A stretch of DNA of 64,000 bases from Paenibacillus sp. FSL R7-0204 (GTDB taxonomy: Bacteria > Bacillota > Bacilli > Paenibacillales > Paenibacillaceae), in NCBI RefSeq assembly GCF_038002225.1, contig NZ_JBBOCA010000001.1:6820001-6884000 (forward strand). Reading direction: 5' to 3'. Every line of letters begins with the position of its first letter. The stretch's first letter is position 1. This document shows positions 1 to 8,394 of the stretch, in pieces. Below the pieces are notes generated by a model. The model worked only from the letters and a program-made list of their open reading frames with translations. It was not told where the DNA came from and did not search any database. Position numbers and translations under genes: made by a program.

Positions 1-219
1 ATCGAAACCCTGCATGGCAAGCAGACTCTCCGCAAGGCTGAGAGCCATGGAGGTATCATCCGTCCACTGACCCGGCTGGAGGGCGAATACCCCGCCGCCG
101 ACAATATCTGTCATTGGCTTGAAGGTGCCCGGCGCTTGGAACTCTACAGTTGTTCCCAGTGCATCTCCGGCGGCCAGCCCCTGCAGGCAGCCCTGATAAC
201 GGTCCATTGTCAATGTCAC
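1..219 (-). CDS. ADP-ribosylglycohydrolase family protein (N-terminal part, runs off the window)
   Basis: Only the first 73 codons are inside the window; the 3' end lies beyond position 1. The product resembles the DraG/ADP-ribosylglycohydrolase family, which removes ADP-ribose from proteins or small molecules using two metal ions. Seen: the family's opening GCLQGLAAGDALG-type segment at about residues 10-22 and the metal-site motif WTDDTSMAL at about residues 52-60. The start is GTG at 219, about 5 bases after a purine-rich AGGGGGAG site; an ATG 12 bases further in is less well placed. It lies 36 bases downstream of the oxidoreductase gene on the same strand, so the two are probably cotranscribed. 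Family assignment is firm; the substrate is unknown. Confidence 0.85.
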   Translation of the reverse strand, partial: MTLTMDRYQGCLQGLAAGDALGTTVEFQAPGTFKPMTDIVGGGVFALQPGQWTDDTSMALSLAESLLAMQGFD

Positions 220-255
220 TTGGTCTCCCCCTTTCCAGAAGCCTCATGCCGGCGG

Positions 256-1254
256 TTATTCGCCAGGGTATTTCAGCCCCCATTGTGCCCGGACAGTATC
301 CAGCAGCTTCATTATGGCTAAGGATTCATCCAGGGTCATTACCGGACTCTCAATAAGCCCCGCTTGAAGGCAGCGGCCCACCTCTTCCGCCTCGAAGGCA
401 TAGCCTACCGAAGCACGGTCATCTTCGAACTTCTCCGCTAATTCGCCGTTCACGTAGAGCTCGGCCGATTTCGGATTAACCAGGGTGCCATTAACCACAA
501 TACGGCCTTCCGCTCCATAGATATAGGCTTCATCGTCCAGATTCAGGCGGATGCCGGCATTCAGTGAAGCAGATACGCCATTCCCGTAGGATAACAGCAG
601 CGAGAAGTGCTCATCCACGCCGGTCTCCCCAATATGAACGGTACTGGCGATCGATTCTGGATGAGGTCCAAGAACCATTGAGGTAAAGGAGACCGGATAG
701 ATGCCGACATCCAGCAACGCACCGCCGCCAAGGGCCGGATTCAATAGGCGTCCCTCCGGCTTCCAGTCGGAGCGGAACCCAAGGTCCGCCTTCACCAGCT
801 TCACCTCGCCAATCCGCCCGGCGGCCAGCCATTCCCGCACCTTCACATGCGCCGGGATATACCGGCTCCACATCGCTTCCATGAGGAACAGCTTATGCTC
901 CCGGGCATAGGCCACGACTTCCTCCAGCTCACCACTGTTCACGGTAAAAGGCTTCTCGCACAGCACAGCCTTACCTGCACGCAGCGCGAGCAGCGCGTTC
1001 TCACGGTGGAACGGATGCGGCGTTCCAATATAGATGGCGTCCACTTCAGGATCGCTAACCAGCTCTTCGTAGGTGGCGTATGCGACAGGAATGCCGTGAT
1101 CGGCGGCGAACTTATCCGCGCTCTCCTGCGAGCGCGAGCCGACCGCATAGGCCACCCCATTGCTGGCGTGGGCCAGATCCGTGGCGAACTGATGGGCGAT
1201 CCAGCCTGTGCTGAGAATGCCCCATTTTATCGTGTAAGCGTTATCTTCTGCCAT
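256..1254 (-). CDS. Gfo/Idh/MocA family oxidoreductase
   Basis: A 332-residue NAD(P)-dependent oxidoreductase of the Gfo/Idh/MocA family, which usually oxidises or reduces sugars, inositols or sugar derivatives in the cytoplasm. Seen: an N-terminal Rossmann segment (GILSTGWIA at about residues 12-20), the family EKP motif at residues 100-102 with its catalytic-site lysine, and a C-terminal alpha/beta domain typical of the family. An AGGAGGAG site lies 7 bases before the ATG. It precedes the ADP-ribosylglycohydrolase gene by 36 bases, so the pair looks like an operon. The substrate cannot be read from the sequence; dimeric dihydrodiol or xylose dehydrogenase-like members of the same family are alternatives. 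Confidence 0.88.
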   Translation of the reverse strand: MAEDNAYTIKWGILSTGWIAHQFATDLAHASNGVAYAVGSRSQESADKFAADHGIPVAYATYEELVSDPEVDAIYIGTPHPFHRENALLALRAGKAVLCEKPFTVNSGELEEVVAYAREHKLFLMEAMWSRYIPAHVKVREWLAAGRIGEVKLVKADLGFRSDWKPEGRLLNPALGGGALLDVGIYPVSFTSMVLGPHPESIASTVHIGETGVDEHFSLLLSYGNGVSASLNAGIRLNLDDEAYIYGAEGRIVVNGTLVNPKSAELYVNGELAEKFEDDRASVGYAFEAEEVGRCLQAGLIESPVMTLDESLAIMKLLDTVRAQWGLKYPGE

Positions 1255-1365
1255 AGTAATCTCCTCCTCTTAATGAAGCTCAGGTCCCTCTGATTCTATC
1301 AAAATCTCCCTGGTGTGTACATGTCCGCCTCCCGGCAGGACCCTCCAGCTCCAGACAAGTGTGTA

Positions 1366-2157
1366 TTACAGCCCGAACAACAGATTCAGGCGTTCCTCCG
1401 AATAACCGTCCTCACCGCGCCAGTTAGCTACAGCGTTGAAGTCATTGTCTCCGCCCCGTCCCTGGCGCGGCTCCTCCTGCGGAACCAGAATGCCAGCATA
1501 TCCCCAGATCTCCATCACCACATCCCGCTCATACTGATTAGAAGGGAAAATATTCTTCCAGTGCTTCTCCAGCTTCCGTGCCCCGTCCTTGCTGCCGCAT
1601 TGCTTAACGGCCTCGGCCATGTCCTGCAAAAAACGAAGATCCTGCGGAGTTGCCTCCACCTCCTCTTCCCGGCTAAACAGCTCCAGATCCAGCCAGCAAT
1701 ACAGCAGCTTATTGAGGCGGATGCCGCCCCATTTGACCCGCTCGAAATTGAGCACATTCAGATCCACAGCGTTGTACTGCTGATCAGACATCAAGTGTCT
1801 GGCATCACAGGCCGCACAGCTGCTATACCTTGGCTGCTCAGCGGGGGGCTGGGCGTAGGTATGTGCAGCCAGCTCCGAGGTCAAAGCCCAACTGGACAAG
1901 GCGCTCCGCAGATGAACCTTCCGGGTAGACAGGCTATGCAGGAAGGCAGCCGCCACCTTGTCCCGGGTCACACTTCTGCTGTGCAGCACCCGTAGCTTCT
2001 CCACCAGTTCATCATGAGTGATTGTGAGAGGATCGAACATGACCCCCTTGCTCTTGGCATAGTCGAAATCTTCACCGGAAAAAGGCCCGTACGCCCCCTT
2101 CCAGCCGCTGGCGCTCCAGAATGTTTTTTGCAGTATGGTCTTGGCCTTTCGGTCCAT
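1366..2157 (-). CDS. Hypothetical protein, 263 aa
   Basis: I do not recognise this protein. It is soluble, with no signal peptide or membrane segment, and has a CAAC pair near residues 133-136 that could bind a metal but is isolated. The N-terminus is rich in aromatic residues (WSASGWKG, YGPFSGEDFDYAKSKG), followed by a helical middle part and an acidic or tryptophan-containing C-terminal third. A GGAAGGGAG site precedes the ATG by about 10 bases. It stands alone between the oxidoreductase operon and an intergenic repeat array at 2331-2531. Coding potential is supported by length and by a good ribosome binding site; no function is proposed. Confidence 0.75.
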   Translation of the reverse strand: MDRKAKTILQKTFWSASGWKGAYGPFSGEDFDYAKSKGVMFDPLTITHDELVEKLRVLHSRSVTRDKVAAAFLHSLSTRKVHLRSALSSWALTSELAAHTYAQPPAEQPRYSSCAACDARHLMSDQQYNAVDLNVLNFERVKWGGIRLNKLLYCWLDLELFSREEEVEATPQDLRFLQDMAEAVKQCGSKDGARKLEKHWKNIFPSNQYERDVVMEIWGYAGILVPQEEPRQGRGGDNDFNAVANWRGEDGYSEERLNLLFGL

Positions 2158-2330
2158 ATATCTTAGCTCCCTTCCTTACTTGATGGTCCTGTTGAATGAC
2201 TATGTATCTCTTATACTTAACCTGGAGGCGGGAATTTGCACCGTCAGCACGAATTCGCCAATTCTGAGAGCATTCTCTCACCGACCGCTTGTATGAATAG
2301 CATATGTCCATCTCACCGCAGCAGCACCGA

Positions 2331-2531
2331 TAGTGTTCGGTTTATCGTCTACATTCCGCTCATCCGCCCAGCTCCAGCCTAATGTAATCGTTTTTTCGAT
2401 TACATTCCGGCCATATGCCCACGCTGAGCCTAATGTAATCGTTTTTTCGATTACATTCCAGCCATACGCCCTGCGCCGGCCCAATATGGTCGGTTTTCCA
2501 CATACAGCCGCCCCCACCTTCGCCTCCGCCC
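2331..2531. repeat. Tandem ~50-bp hairpin repeats, family A (4 units)
   Basis: Four head-to-tail units of about 50-51 bp. The two central units carry the core AATGTAATCG, six T, CGATTACATT, a perfect 10-bp stem with a T6 loop. The outer two are diverged (TCGGTTTATCG and TCGGTTTTCC). Spacers between cores are GC-rich and end in GCC. The array lies beyond the terminator of the YceI gene and before the next gene, filling most of the 2158-2618 gene-free stretch. The same family recurs at 18046, 26412 and 57022. Confidence 0.85.
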
Positions 2532-2540
2532 AAGTTACAT

Positions 2541-2586
2541 CAAAAACCCTCCCCGCCAGCCGCAAATCCACGGCAACGGGGAGGGT
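2541..2586 (-). terminator. Intrinsic terminator of the YceI gene
   Basis: On the minus strand a perfect CCCTCCCCG/CGGGGAGGG stem is followed by TTTTTG, about 33 bases after the YceI stop codon. Confidence 0.85.
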
Positions 2587-2618
2587 CCTCTCCAACTTCA
2601 TCTTCTCCAACTTCTATG

Positions 2619-3332
2619 TTATTTCTTAAGCACAAGCTCCAGGCGCACCTCAAGGTTGTTCTCGGTACTGAGCACGATGGAGTGCGGATTGCTGAGGCCG
2701 AAATCCTCGAAGGTTACGGTAGTCGTGCCCGACAGCTTAAGCTCTCCGCCGCTGTATGCGGCCTGCGAGTCGAACGTGACTTCCTTCTCAATGCCCTTTA
2801 CAGCCAGCATCCCCTTCAGTTGTACCGGTACCGCTGTACCCTCTGTCCATTCCTTCGGCAGCTCCGAGAAGGACTTCACCTTGAAGGTGGCTTCCGGGAA
2901 CTCTGCCACGGACAAGAAGTCCGATCCCTTAACATGCTCGTCCCGTGGGGCGGTTCCCGAATCAAGTGCGTTCATCTCTACCGACCCTTCGCCGGTCATC
3001 GCGGAGGCATCCTCCAGATTCACCTTCCAGGTTCCCTTAACGGAAGGGTCTACGAAGTTCACGGTTTCTTTGGATGTGGTCACAGACCAGTAGACCTTGG
3101 ACGGCTCTGTAATGTTCCAGGTTCCGTTCAACTGTTCTGGCGTTACAGCAGCAGCGGCCGCAGCCGCATTGGCTGTTCCTTCCTTCTGCGCTTTGCTGTC
3201 CTGGGCCTGCTCAGGAATCACCGATTCAATCTCCACCTTATTGCCAAGGCTGTTGTTCACTAAGATGAAGGCGGTGATGGCTCCTGCAATAATTACAATG
3301 GCTGCGGTTATAGCGACGGTTCTCTTCTTCAT
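2619..3332 (-). CDS. YceI family protein, membrane-anchored or secreted
   Basis: A 237-residue protein with a short basic N-terminus, a hydrophobic segment at about residues 6-27 (uncleaved anchor or signal peptide) and an alanine-rich linker to about residue 60. A YceI-like lipocalin-type beta barrel fills residues 65-237. Recognisable YceI features are the GTWNI..S.V.WSV start, the KGTWKVNLEDAS region, the FP.ATFK segment and the closing FGLSNP.SIV. The family binds polyisoprenoid-like lipids outside the cytoplasm. The AGGAG site is well spaced before the ATG. It is divergent from the two-component system at 3477, so the two could share control, but nothing in the sequence proves that. Confidence 0.88.
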   Translation of the reverse strand: MKKRTVAITAAIVIIAGAITAFILVNNSLGNKVEIESVIPEQAQDSKAQKEGTANAAAAAAAVTPEQLNGTWNITEPSKVYWSVTTSKETVNFVDPSVKGTWKVNLEDASAMTGEGSVEMNALDSGTAPRDEHVKGSDFLSVAEFPEATFKVKSFSELPKEWTEGTAVPVQLKGMLAVKGIEKEVTFDSQAAYSGGELKLSGTTTVTFEDFGLSNPHSIVLSTENNLEVRLELVLKK

Positions 3333-3476
3333 ACGATCTCCTCCATTCCATACTCTTATCTCTGCTCTATTGGCTTGGCTCCCATTCTACCAAAGGAATA
3401 TGTCGGGAATAAGTCAAAGCATACCGGCCTGCAATGTGATAGAATTGTCGTACTTTTAACTAGGAGACTGAAGCTG

Positions 3477-4157
3477 ATGAAATCGATACTAATCGTTGAG
3501 GATGAAGAAGCCATCGCACGGGTGCTAAGTGCCTATCTGCGAAAAGCAGGCTTCCACGTCACCCGGGCCGCAGACGGCCGGAGTGCCCTGGACACCTTCG
3601 GGGAGGCGCCTCCCTCGCTGGTCCTGCTCGATATCATGCTGCCGGAAATGGACGGCTTCGAGCTGCTGCAGCTCATCCGTGAGCGGAGCAGCTGCCCGGT
3701 CATCATGCTCACCGCCCGCGACGGCATCAATGACCGGCTCGCGGGACTGGACGGCGGTGCCGACGACTATATGTCCAAGCCCTTCATTCCCGAGGAAGTG
3801 GTCGCACGGGTGAAGGCGGTACTGCGCCGTCCCTCGCAGTGGTCGGACGGCAGCCGCAAGCGCCATTTCGGCAGTCTGTTCATCGATTTCTCGGCGCGCA
3901 GCATCTTTCTGAACGGGGCAGAGGTCAGCCTTAGCCCGCGCGACATGTCGGTACTGCTGTTCCTGGCCGAGCGCCCGAATCAGATCTGCACCCGTGACCA
4001 GCTGCTGGAGCATGTATGGGAGATGGATTACGATGGAAGCGACCGGGCCGTTGATCTCTCCATCAAGCGGCTACGTCAGGCACTGTCGCACTGGCCGGAA
4101 CGCGAGGGCGAGATCCGCACACTGAGAGGAACAGGATATCAATTATGGACAACATAA
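3477..4157 (+). CDS. OmpR/PhoB-type response regulator
   Basis: A 226-residue DNA-binding response regulator. The receiver domain (residues 1-118) has the acidic pair E8/D9, phospho-acceptor D52, the switch threonine at 79 and K101. A winged-helix output domain follows (residues about 128-225, ending RTLRGTGYQL). An in-frame ATG 34 codons upstream exists, but the start at 3477 has an AGGAG site about 10 bases before it and begins directly with the receiver strand, so it is preferred. The gene overlaps the following histidine kinase by 13 bases and forms a two-gene operon. Its targets are unknown; the divergent YceI gene is the nearest candidate. Confidence 0.93.
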   Translation: MKSILIVEDEEAIARVLSAYLRKAGFHVTRAADGRSALDTFGEAPPSLVLLDIMLPEMDGFELLQLIRERSSCPVIMLTARDGINDRLAGLDGGADDYMSKPFIPEEVVARVKAVLRRPSQWSDGSRKRHFGSLFIDFSARSIFLNGAEVSLSPRDMSVLLFLAERPNQICTRDQLLEHVWEMDYDGSDRAVDLSIKRLRQALSHWPEREGEIRTLRGTGYQLWTT

Positions 4158-5575
4158 ATAAGAGTAAGAGGAAACGCAACAAGAAGAAGACCACCTCCAT
4201 TCTCACTTACTGGACTCTGAGGTATCTGCTGATCATCAGCATCGGTCTGCTGGTGACGGCACTGTTCACCTTCTGGTGGATTCAGCAGGAGGCGATGAGC
4301 AACCGGATGCAGACGACCGCCCTGCTGGCGCAGGAGATCGCTGACCGCAGCGTGGACACAGACGGTCAATTAGCCATTACCAGGGGCCTGAATAAGCTGG
4401 TGGAGGACCGCAAACGCTTCTTTAAAGTAAACGAGGAGATGTGCGTAATCATTACCGGATCAGAAGGCGAGCTGCTGTACTCCCAGCCCCCGATGACGGA
4501 CGAGGAGATGCGGTACAAGCTCAATGATAGCCTGACCGATTCGCGGACCTCGGAATACAAGGCCGCTGCCGCGCAGATCCAGGGGGACCAGGGCACGCTG
4601 GGGCAAGTGCTGGTTATGCAGTCCAAGCGCTCTCTGCGCCACATTCCGACAGAGGAGATCACCTTCTTCTCGATCATCATCGTCTTCCTGATTATCTTAA
4701 GCTGGCTGACGATCTATCTCTTGTCGATCAAGCTGGCCAAGCCGGTTCAGCGGGTAGCCGCCGCCGCCGCGCAGATCAGCAGCGGCCAGTATAATATCGT
4801 GCTTGAGACCGGGGCCAGAGAGCGAGAGATTCACGAACTCCTCGTCTCCTTCCAGGAGATGGCGGGCAAGCTGCAGCAGTTCGAGCAGTCGCGGGCCATC
4901 ATGCTGGCCGGCGTCTCCCATGAGCTGAAGACGCCGGTCACCTCAATCAAAGGACTGCTCCATGCAGTACGCGAGGGCGTTGTCGAAGGCGAGGAGGCCA
5001 ATGAATTCCTCGATATCGCTCTGCTTGAGACCGAACGGCTGCAGCATATGGTCGCCGATCTGCTGGACTACAATGCGCTGACCGCAGGCATGGTTGCCGT
5101 CCGTCATGATAACCTTGAAGCAGCGCCGCTGCTGGAGGAGATCCTCTATCAATGGATGCTGACCCAGAGCGAGGAGGTCAATAAGCCCATCCTGCTGCTG
5201 CCGGAGGCCCCGCTTGTGCTGCGGGGAGACCCGCTTCGCATCCAGCAGATTATTGTGAATCTGCTGGGCAACAGCCTGCAGGCGAAGACGCCGGACCGCA
5301 AGCTTCAATTGAAGCTTGAACTTACGGCTACGCCGGAGGGGCAGGCTGAAATCACCGTTACAGATAACGGGCCGGGCATCCATCCGGACAGCCGGGAACG
5401 GATCTTCGAAGCCTTCTACCGCAGCTCGGGCAAGCAGAGCCTTCTCCGCGGACTCGGGCTGGGCCTGACGTTCAGCAGACTGCTGGCCGAGGCCATGGGC
5501 GGCAGTCTGGAGCTGGGCAGCCACCAGCCGCAGGGCTGCTCCTTCGTGCTGCGGCTCCCGCTGGCAGAGTCATGA
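4145..5575 (+). CDS. Two-component sensor histidine kinase
   Basis: A 476-residue membrane kinase. A very basic N-terminus leads into membrane segment 1 (about 25-46), an extracytoplasmic sensor of about 125 residues, membrane segment 2 (about 173-194) and a HAMP linker. The dimerisation domain has SHELKTP with phospho-acceptor H259, and an HATPase domain carries the N box near residue 375, DNGPGI and GLGLGLTFSRLL. It overlaps the response regulator by 13 bases, so translation is coupled. The stimulus is unknown. The small extracellular domain has no family I can name. Confidence 0.93.
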   Translation: MDNINKSKRKRNKKKTTSILTYWTLRYLLIISIGLLVTALFTFWWIQQEAMSNRMQTTALLAQEIADRSVDTDGQLAITRGLNKLVEDRKRFFKVNEEMCVIITGSEGELLYSQPPMTDEEMRYKLNDSLTDSRTSEYKAAAAQIQGDQGTLGQVLVMQSKRSLRHIPTEEITFFSIIIVFLIILSWLTIYLLSIKLAKPVQRVAAAAAQISSGQYNIVLETGAREREIHELLVSFQEMAGKLQQFEQSRAIMLAGVSHELKTPVTSIKGLLHAVREGVVEGEEANEFLDIALLETERLQHMVADLLDYNALTAGMVAVRHDNLEAAPLLEEILYQWMLTQSEEVNKPILLLPEAPLVLRGDPLRIQQIIVNLLGNSLQAKTPDRKLQLKLELTATPEGQAEITVTDNGPGIHPDSRERIFEAFYRSSGKQSLLRGLGLGLTFSRLLAEAMGGSLELGSHQPQGCSFVLRLPLAES

Positions 5576-5632
5576 GCCTAGGAAGCACGCCTGTAGTCCC
5601 GCGCCACACTGCGTGTTATAATCAACTGACTA

Positions 5633-5731
5633 CAAGTGGAAACGGCATTGTCGTCCTTTTAGAGGATGGGACCGTTTCAGCGAGAAATAGAAGGATAATT
5701 TATAGCGTAAAACATATAAATTCTTATATTT
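5633..5731 (+). repeat. 98-bp structured intergenic element, copy 1
   Basis: Begins CAAGTGGAAACGG and ends TTCTTATATTT, as do copies 2 and 5 with small changes. This copy differs from copy 2 at four positions inside predicted stems, and each change keeps pairing as a G-U pair when read on the plus strand. A second element start (CAAGTGGAAAC) follows at 5732, directly abutting the ribosome binding site of the gene at 5754. Confidence 0.85.
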
Positions 5732-5753
5732 CAAGTGGAAACCGGAGGCGTAT

Positions 5754-6269
5754 ATGCTTACTTTTGAACAGAAATTAGCTATTCTTGATTCCTATCCCCA
5801 GCTCGAAGCGCGGAAGGTCTCGCTGGGACGGGTGAACTATCACCTGGAGCAGAGCCGTCACGATAAGAAGACCGTGGCTTCGCATATTCACCCGAACGGG
5901 AACGGCTTCGTCTATGCCGGGCTGCTGCGGGGCTATGAGACGGATGATAAGGGACTGGTTAACATCCGCGATTATTCGGAGGCTGCGCTGCGCGAGCTGC
6001 TGGATGCGTCCATCACCTCTCTCTTGATGTACATTCCCGAGGCCCCGGCCCCTTCCAAAAGAAAGAAAAAAGCGCAAACTGTCGCAGCTGAAGCGCAGTC
6101 GCTGTGGACGAATGAGGATGGCCATACGCTGAGCCTGAGATTCGAAGAGGATCTGTGGTATCTCTATGCCGGACTGCAGCTTGAAATGGCCTTCGAGACG
6201 GTGGCTGAAGCGGAGGAATATCTCGCTGAAGAGGGCTTTGTCCGGGTGGCGGACGAACCACAGGAATAG
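5754..6269 (+). CDS. Hypothetical protein, 171 aa
   Basis: I do not recognise a named domain. The protein is soluble and acidic, with a lysine cluster near residues 102-107 (KRKKK) that separates an N-terminal part (residues 1-95, containing HIHPNGNGFVYAG) from a C-terminal part (residues 115-171, containing LSLRFEEDLWYLYAG and an acidic helix). A GGAGG site lies 5 bases before the ATG. It follows the structured element copy 1, whose end is about 22 bases from the start codon, and is closed by a clear terminator, so it is probably a monocistronic unit. Similar small proteins are common in Paenibacillaceae, from memory only. Confidence 0.75.
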   Translation: MLTFEQKLAILDSYPQLEARKVSLGRVNYHLEQSRHDKKTVASHIHPNGNGFVYAGLLRGYETDDKGLVNIRDYSEAALRELLDASITSLLMYIPEAPAPSKRKKKAQTVAAEAQSLWTNEDGHTLSLRFEEDLWYLYAGLQLEMAFETVAEAEEYLAEEGFVRVADEPQE

Positions 6270-6279
6270 AATGGCCCCG

Positions 6280-6309
6280 GCCCGTTAATCGACGATTAAC
6301 GGGCTTTTT
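6280..6309 (+). terminator. Intrinsic terminator
   Basis: Stem CCCGTTAATC/GATTAACGGG with a three-base loop followed by CTTTTTC, 11 bases after the stop codon of the 171-residue gene. Confidence 0.9.
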
Positions 6310-6414
6310 CGCATGAATTGCTGCATATTCCGGCAAATTTATAGAATTTCCCGGTGAGTCCCCTTATACTATAGCCAATGGCATTTTCCATATATTTCAC
6401 AAGGAGGAATCACC

Positions 6415-7152
6415 ATGAACAATCCGGAAGGCGGAACCCCCTTCACGAATCCTGATGGGCCAAACAACCAACCCCGGCAACCGCAGCCCCAGCGCAAAGT
6501 AACTGAGCAGTTCAATAATCTGCTCAAGGATGAACGTGTACAACAGGCACAGGCGGTAGGCAAGCAGTATTGGAGCTTTTACCTGAGAGCCCTTACCCGC
6601 CCGTACAGTACAATGAGGGAAATTCCTGTAGCCCATTTCATGAACAGCCTGATCACTATGGGGCTTACGGCCTTGCTGACGGCCTTATATTTCCTCACCC
6701 TGTTCATCAAATGGGATGTCTCAGCCATCTTCGGCCCCGGCTTCCTGAAGCCGCTGCTAATGACGGCTGTAGGTCTTGCCGTTGCTTGCGGAGCTACTTA
6801 TGCCGTACTCCGGCTGGAGAAGGTCAGCTTCGATTTTAAATTGCTGATTACCCGAATGGGGACGCTGCTCGTTCCGGCCGTGGCGCTGTTGGTGCTGGCG
6901 ATTCTCACACTACTTGTCAGCCTGCACTCCTTCTCGACCACACTGGTGGCGTTGTCCTTCCTGTTCGTCTTCATCAGCATGAATACGGCTTTGTTCCAAT
7001 ATCCGCTGAACACCGCAGGCAGCAGGGGAATTGACACCTTATACCCGATTGCCCTCGCTAACATTGTGACCGGATATATTTTCTACAAGCTGATCACCTC
7101 CGTCATTGCCGGTGCAGCCTTTGGTATGCTCAGCAACTCGTTTAATTTATAA
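6415..7152 (+). CDS. Yip1-like multi-pass membrane protein
   Basis: A 245-residue integral membrane protein. The first 50 residues are cytoplasmic-looking and rich in proline, glutamine and asparagine. Five hydrophobic segments follow at about 76-97, 111-132, 150-169, 174-196 and 208-237. The spacing and the ITRMGTLLVP-like region recall the Yip1/YIF1 clan of small bacterial membrane proteins of unknown role. An AAGGAGG site precedes the ATG by 7 bases. It is convergent with the lipoprotein gene across a strong shared terminator. Membrane topology is clear; the family call is tentative. Confidence 0.78.
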   Translation: MNNPEGGTPFTNPDGPNNQPRQPQPQRKVTEQFNNLLKDERVQQAQAVGKQYWSFYLRALTRPYSTMREIPVAHFMNSLITMGLTALLTALYFLTLFIKWDVSAIFGPGFLKPLLMTAVGLAVACGATYAVLRLEKVSFDFKLLITRMGTLLVPAVALLVLAILTLLVSLHSFSTTLVALSFLFVFISMNTALFQYPLNTAGSRGIDTLYPIALANIVTGYIFYKLITSVIAGAAFGMLSNSFNL

Positions 7153-7177
7153 AAATGCCCCGCAAAACAACTTATGC

Positions 7178-7226
7178 AAAAAAAAACGGCGCTGCTGTCC
7201 TTGTTAAGGACGGCAGCGCCGTTTCC
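7178..7226. terminator. Bidirectional terminator between convergent genes
   Basis: A 19-bp stem (AAACGGCGCTGCTGTCCTT with its near-perfect complement, loop GTT) preceded by a run of nine A and followed by TTTCC, serving the membrane protein gene and, with a T9 tract, the lipoprotein gene. Read on the minus strand its 5' arm, GGAAACGGCGCTGCCGTCC, closely matches the start of the 98-bp element family. Confidence 0.88.
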
Positions 7227-7260
7227 ATGTGCTACATTGCTATTCAGCCCGATACGCCTG

Positions 7261-8187
7261 TTACGGCGTTGTTGGGGCTGACGGTGCTGAAGGCATTTCA
7301 ACTTCCTTCGCGTCCAGCGCTTCCTGCGGAATCTTGATCTCATCAACCTTGTTGTGATCGCTGATGGTCGCCTTCATATCCATATCAATGGATACCGTCT
7401 GGTCTCCGGTGGTCATATCCATGACCATGGTAACATCTGTACGGGTTGGGAAATAAGTCTTCTTATCCACCGCATACGCGATATTCATGCTCTTGATGTT
7501 CATCTGCTCCATCATGGCAGCCATCTGCTGATCGGAGCCTCCGTTCTGGTTCATATAAGACTTCGCCAGCTCCTTGACGTCATCGCCGGATACCTCTGCA
7601 CTCAGCAGATAATTATCGCCATCCTCCGTGATCTTCGTCTTTTCGGAAATCGCCTTGAATTGCTCCAACTGCTTCTCCGGGTTAGAGGACTGCTGCATAG
7701 CCGTAAGGACCTGTTGACCCATCGTAGCAGGCAGCTTCATCCATTGACCGTTCATCTGCGAATAGAAGCCGTCCGCAGTCACATACTGCTCAAACTTCTG
7801 GTCGCCTTGAGCGGATTTCATCAGCACCTCCTGATGCATCATTACCGGGTCCTTGATGTATTCGGATTTCGTGGTCATATCGGTATCTTGCTCGTTATTC
7901 TCTGTGCCCTTCTTCACGTTGATCTTCTGCTTCACTTGCGATTCCATCGCGAAGCTCTTCAGCTGATCCGACGCAGCAACCGTCTTCTTAATCAAATCCT
8001 CTACACTTGGAACTCCATCCGATGTCTGTTCAGCAGGCGCAGCCGATGCAGAAGCTTCTGGAGCCGCGCTCCCTGCAGGCGCAGCTGTTGCAGCCCCCTC
8101 CGAGGGTTTGAGTTCCTCATTATTGCCGCAGCCAGCCAAGGCAGCAGTTAGCATAACACCCATAAATATCGTAGTCCATTTCTTCAA
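7261..8187 (-). CDS. Lipoprotein with LolA-like/DUF6612-type domain
   Basis: A 308-residue secreted lipoprotein. The signal peptide ends in LAGC with the lipid-carrying cysteine at residue 20. A long alanine/proline/serine linker to about residue 60 leads into a globular domain of about 230 residues. Alternating strands with many methionines and the phrases DQLKSFAMES and PVMMHQEVLMK resemble the DUF6612 group of Bacillota lipoproteins. The start is TTG, 8 bases after AGGAGGAA. The role is unknown; the related LolA/LppX fold binds lipids. It stands alone and ends at the bidirectional terminator. Confidence 0.82.
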   Translation of the reverse strand: MKKWTTIFMGVMLTAALAGCGNNEELKPSEGAATAAPAGSAAPEASASAAPAEQTSDGVPSVEDLIKKTVAASDQLKSFAMESQVKQKINVKKGTENNEQDTDMTTKSEYIKDPVMMHQEVLMKSAQGDQKFEQYVTADGFYSQMNGQWMKLPATMGQQVLTAMQQSSNPEKQLEQFKAISEKTKITEDGDNYLLSAEVSGDDVKELAKSYMNQNGGSDQQMAAMMEQMNIKSMNIAYAVDKKTYFPTRTDVTMVMDMTTGDQTVSIDMDMKATISDHNKVDEIKIPQEALDAKEVEMPSAPSAPTTP

Positions 8188-8394
8188 GTTCGATTCCTCC
8201 TAGTCATATCAGCAAGTAGTATTGTTAAATCTTGTGATGTATTTAACCACAGGAGCCCTCCTTTTAATCAGCCGTTTAAAAGTTACATCCAAAGTTAGCG
8301 TCGTCCCGCCCGCAAAACAACACTATGAAGACTGGCAAAACTGTGCTTATATATGGAGAAACCAATATATAGATTGAATTTGGAAACACAAGGA

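Noticed and set aside
5572..5778. ORF overlapping the kinase stop codon and running through element copy 1
   Set aside because: Similar peptides (GNG.AVLLKDGTVSARNRRI) arise in several copies of the 98-bp element only because the DNA is repeated. There is no ribosome binding site in common, the copies sit in unrelated frames relative to genes, and stem substitutions follow RNA pairing rather than synonymous codon positions.
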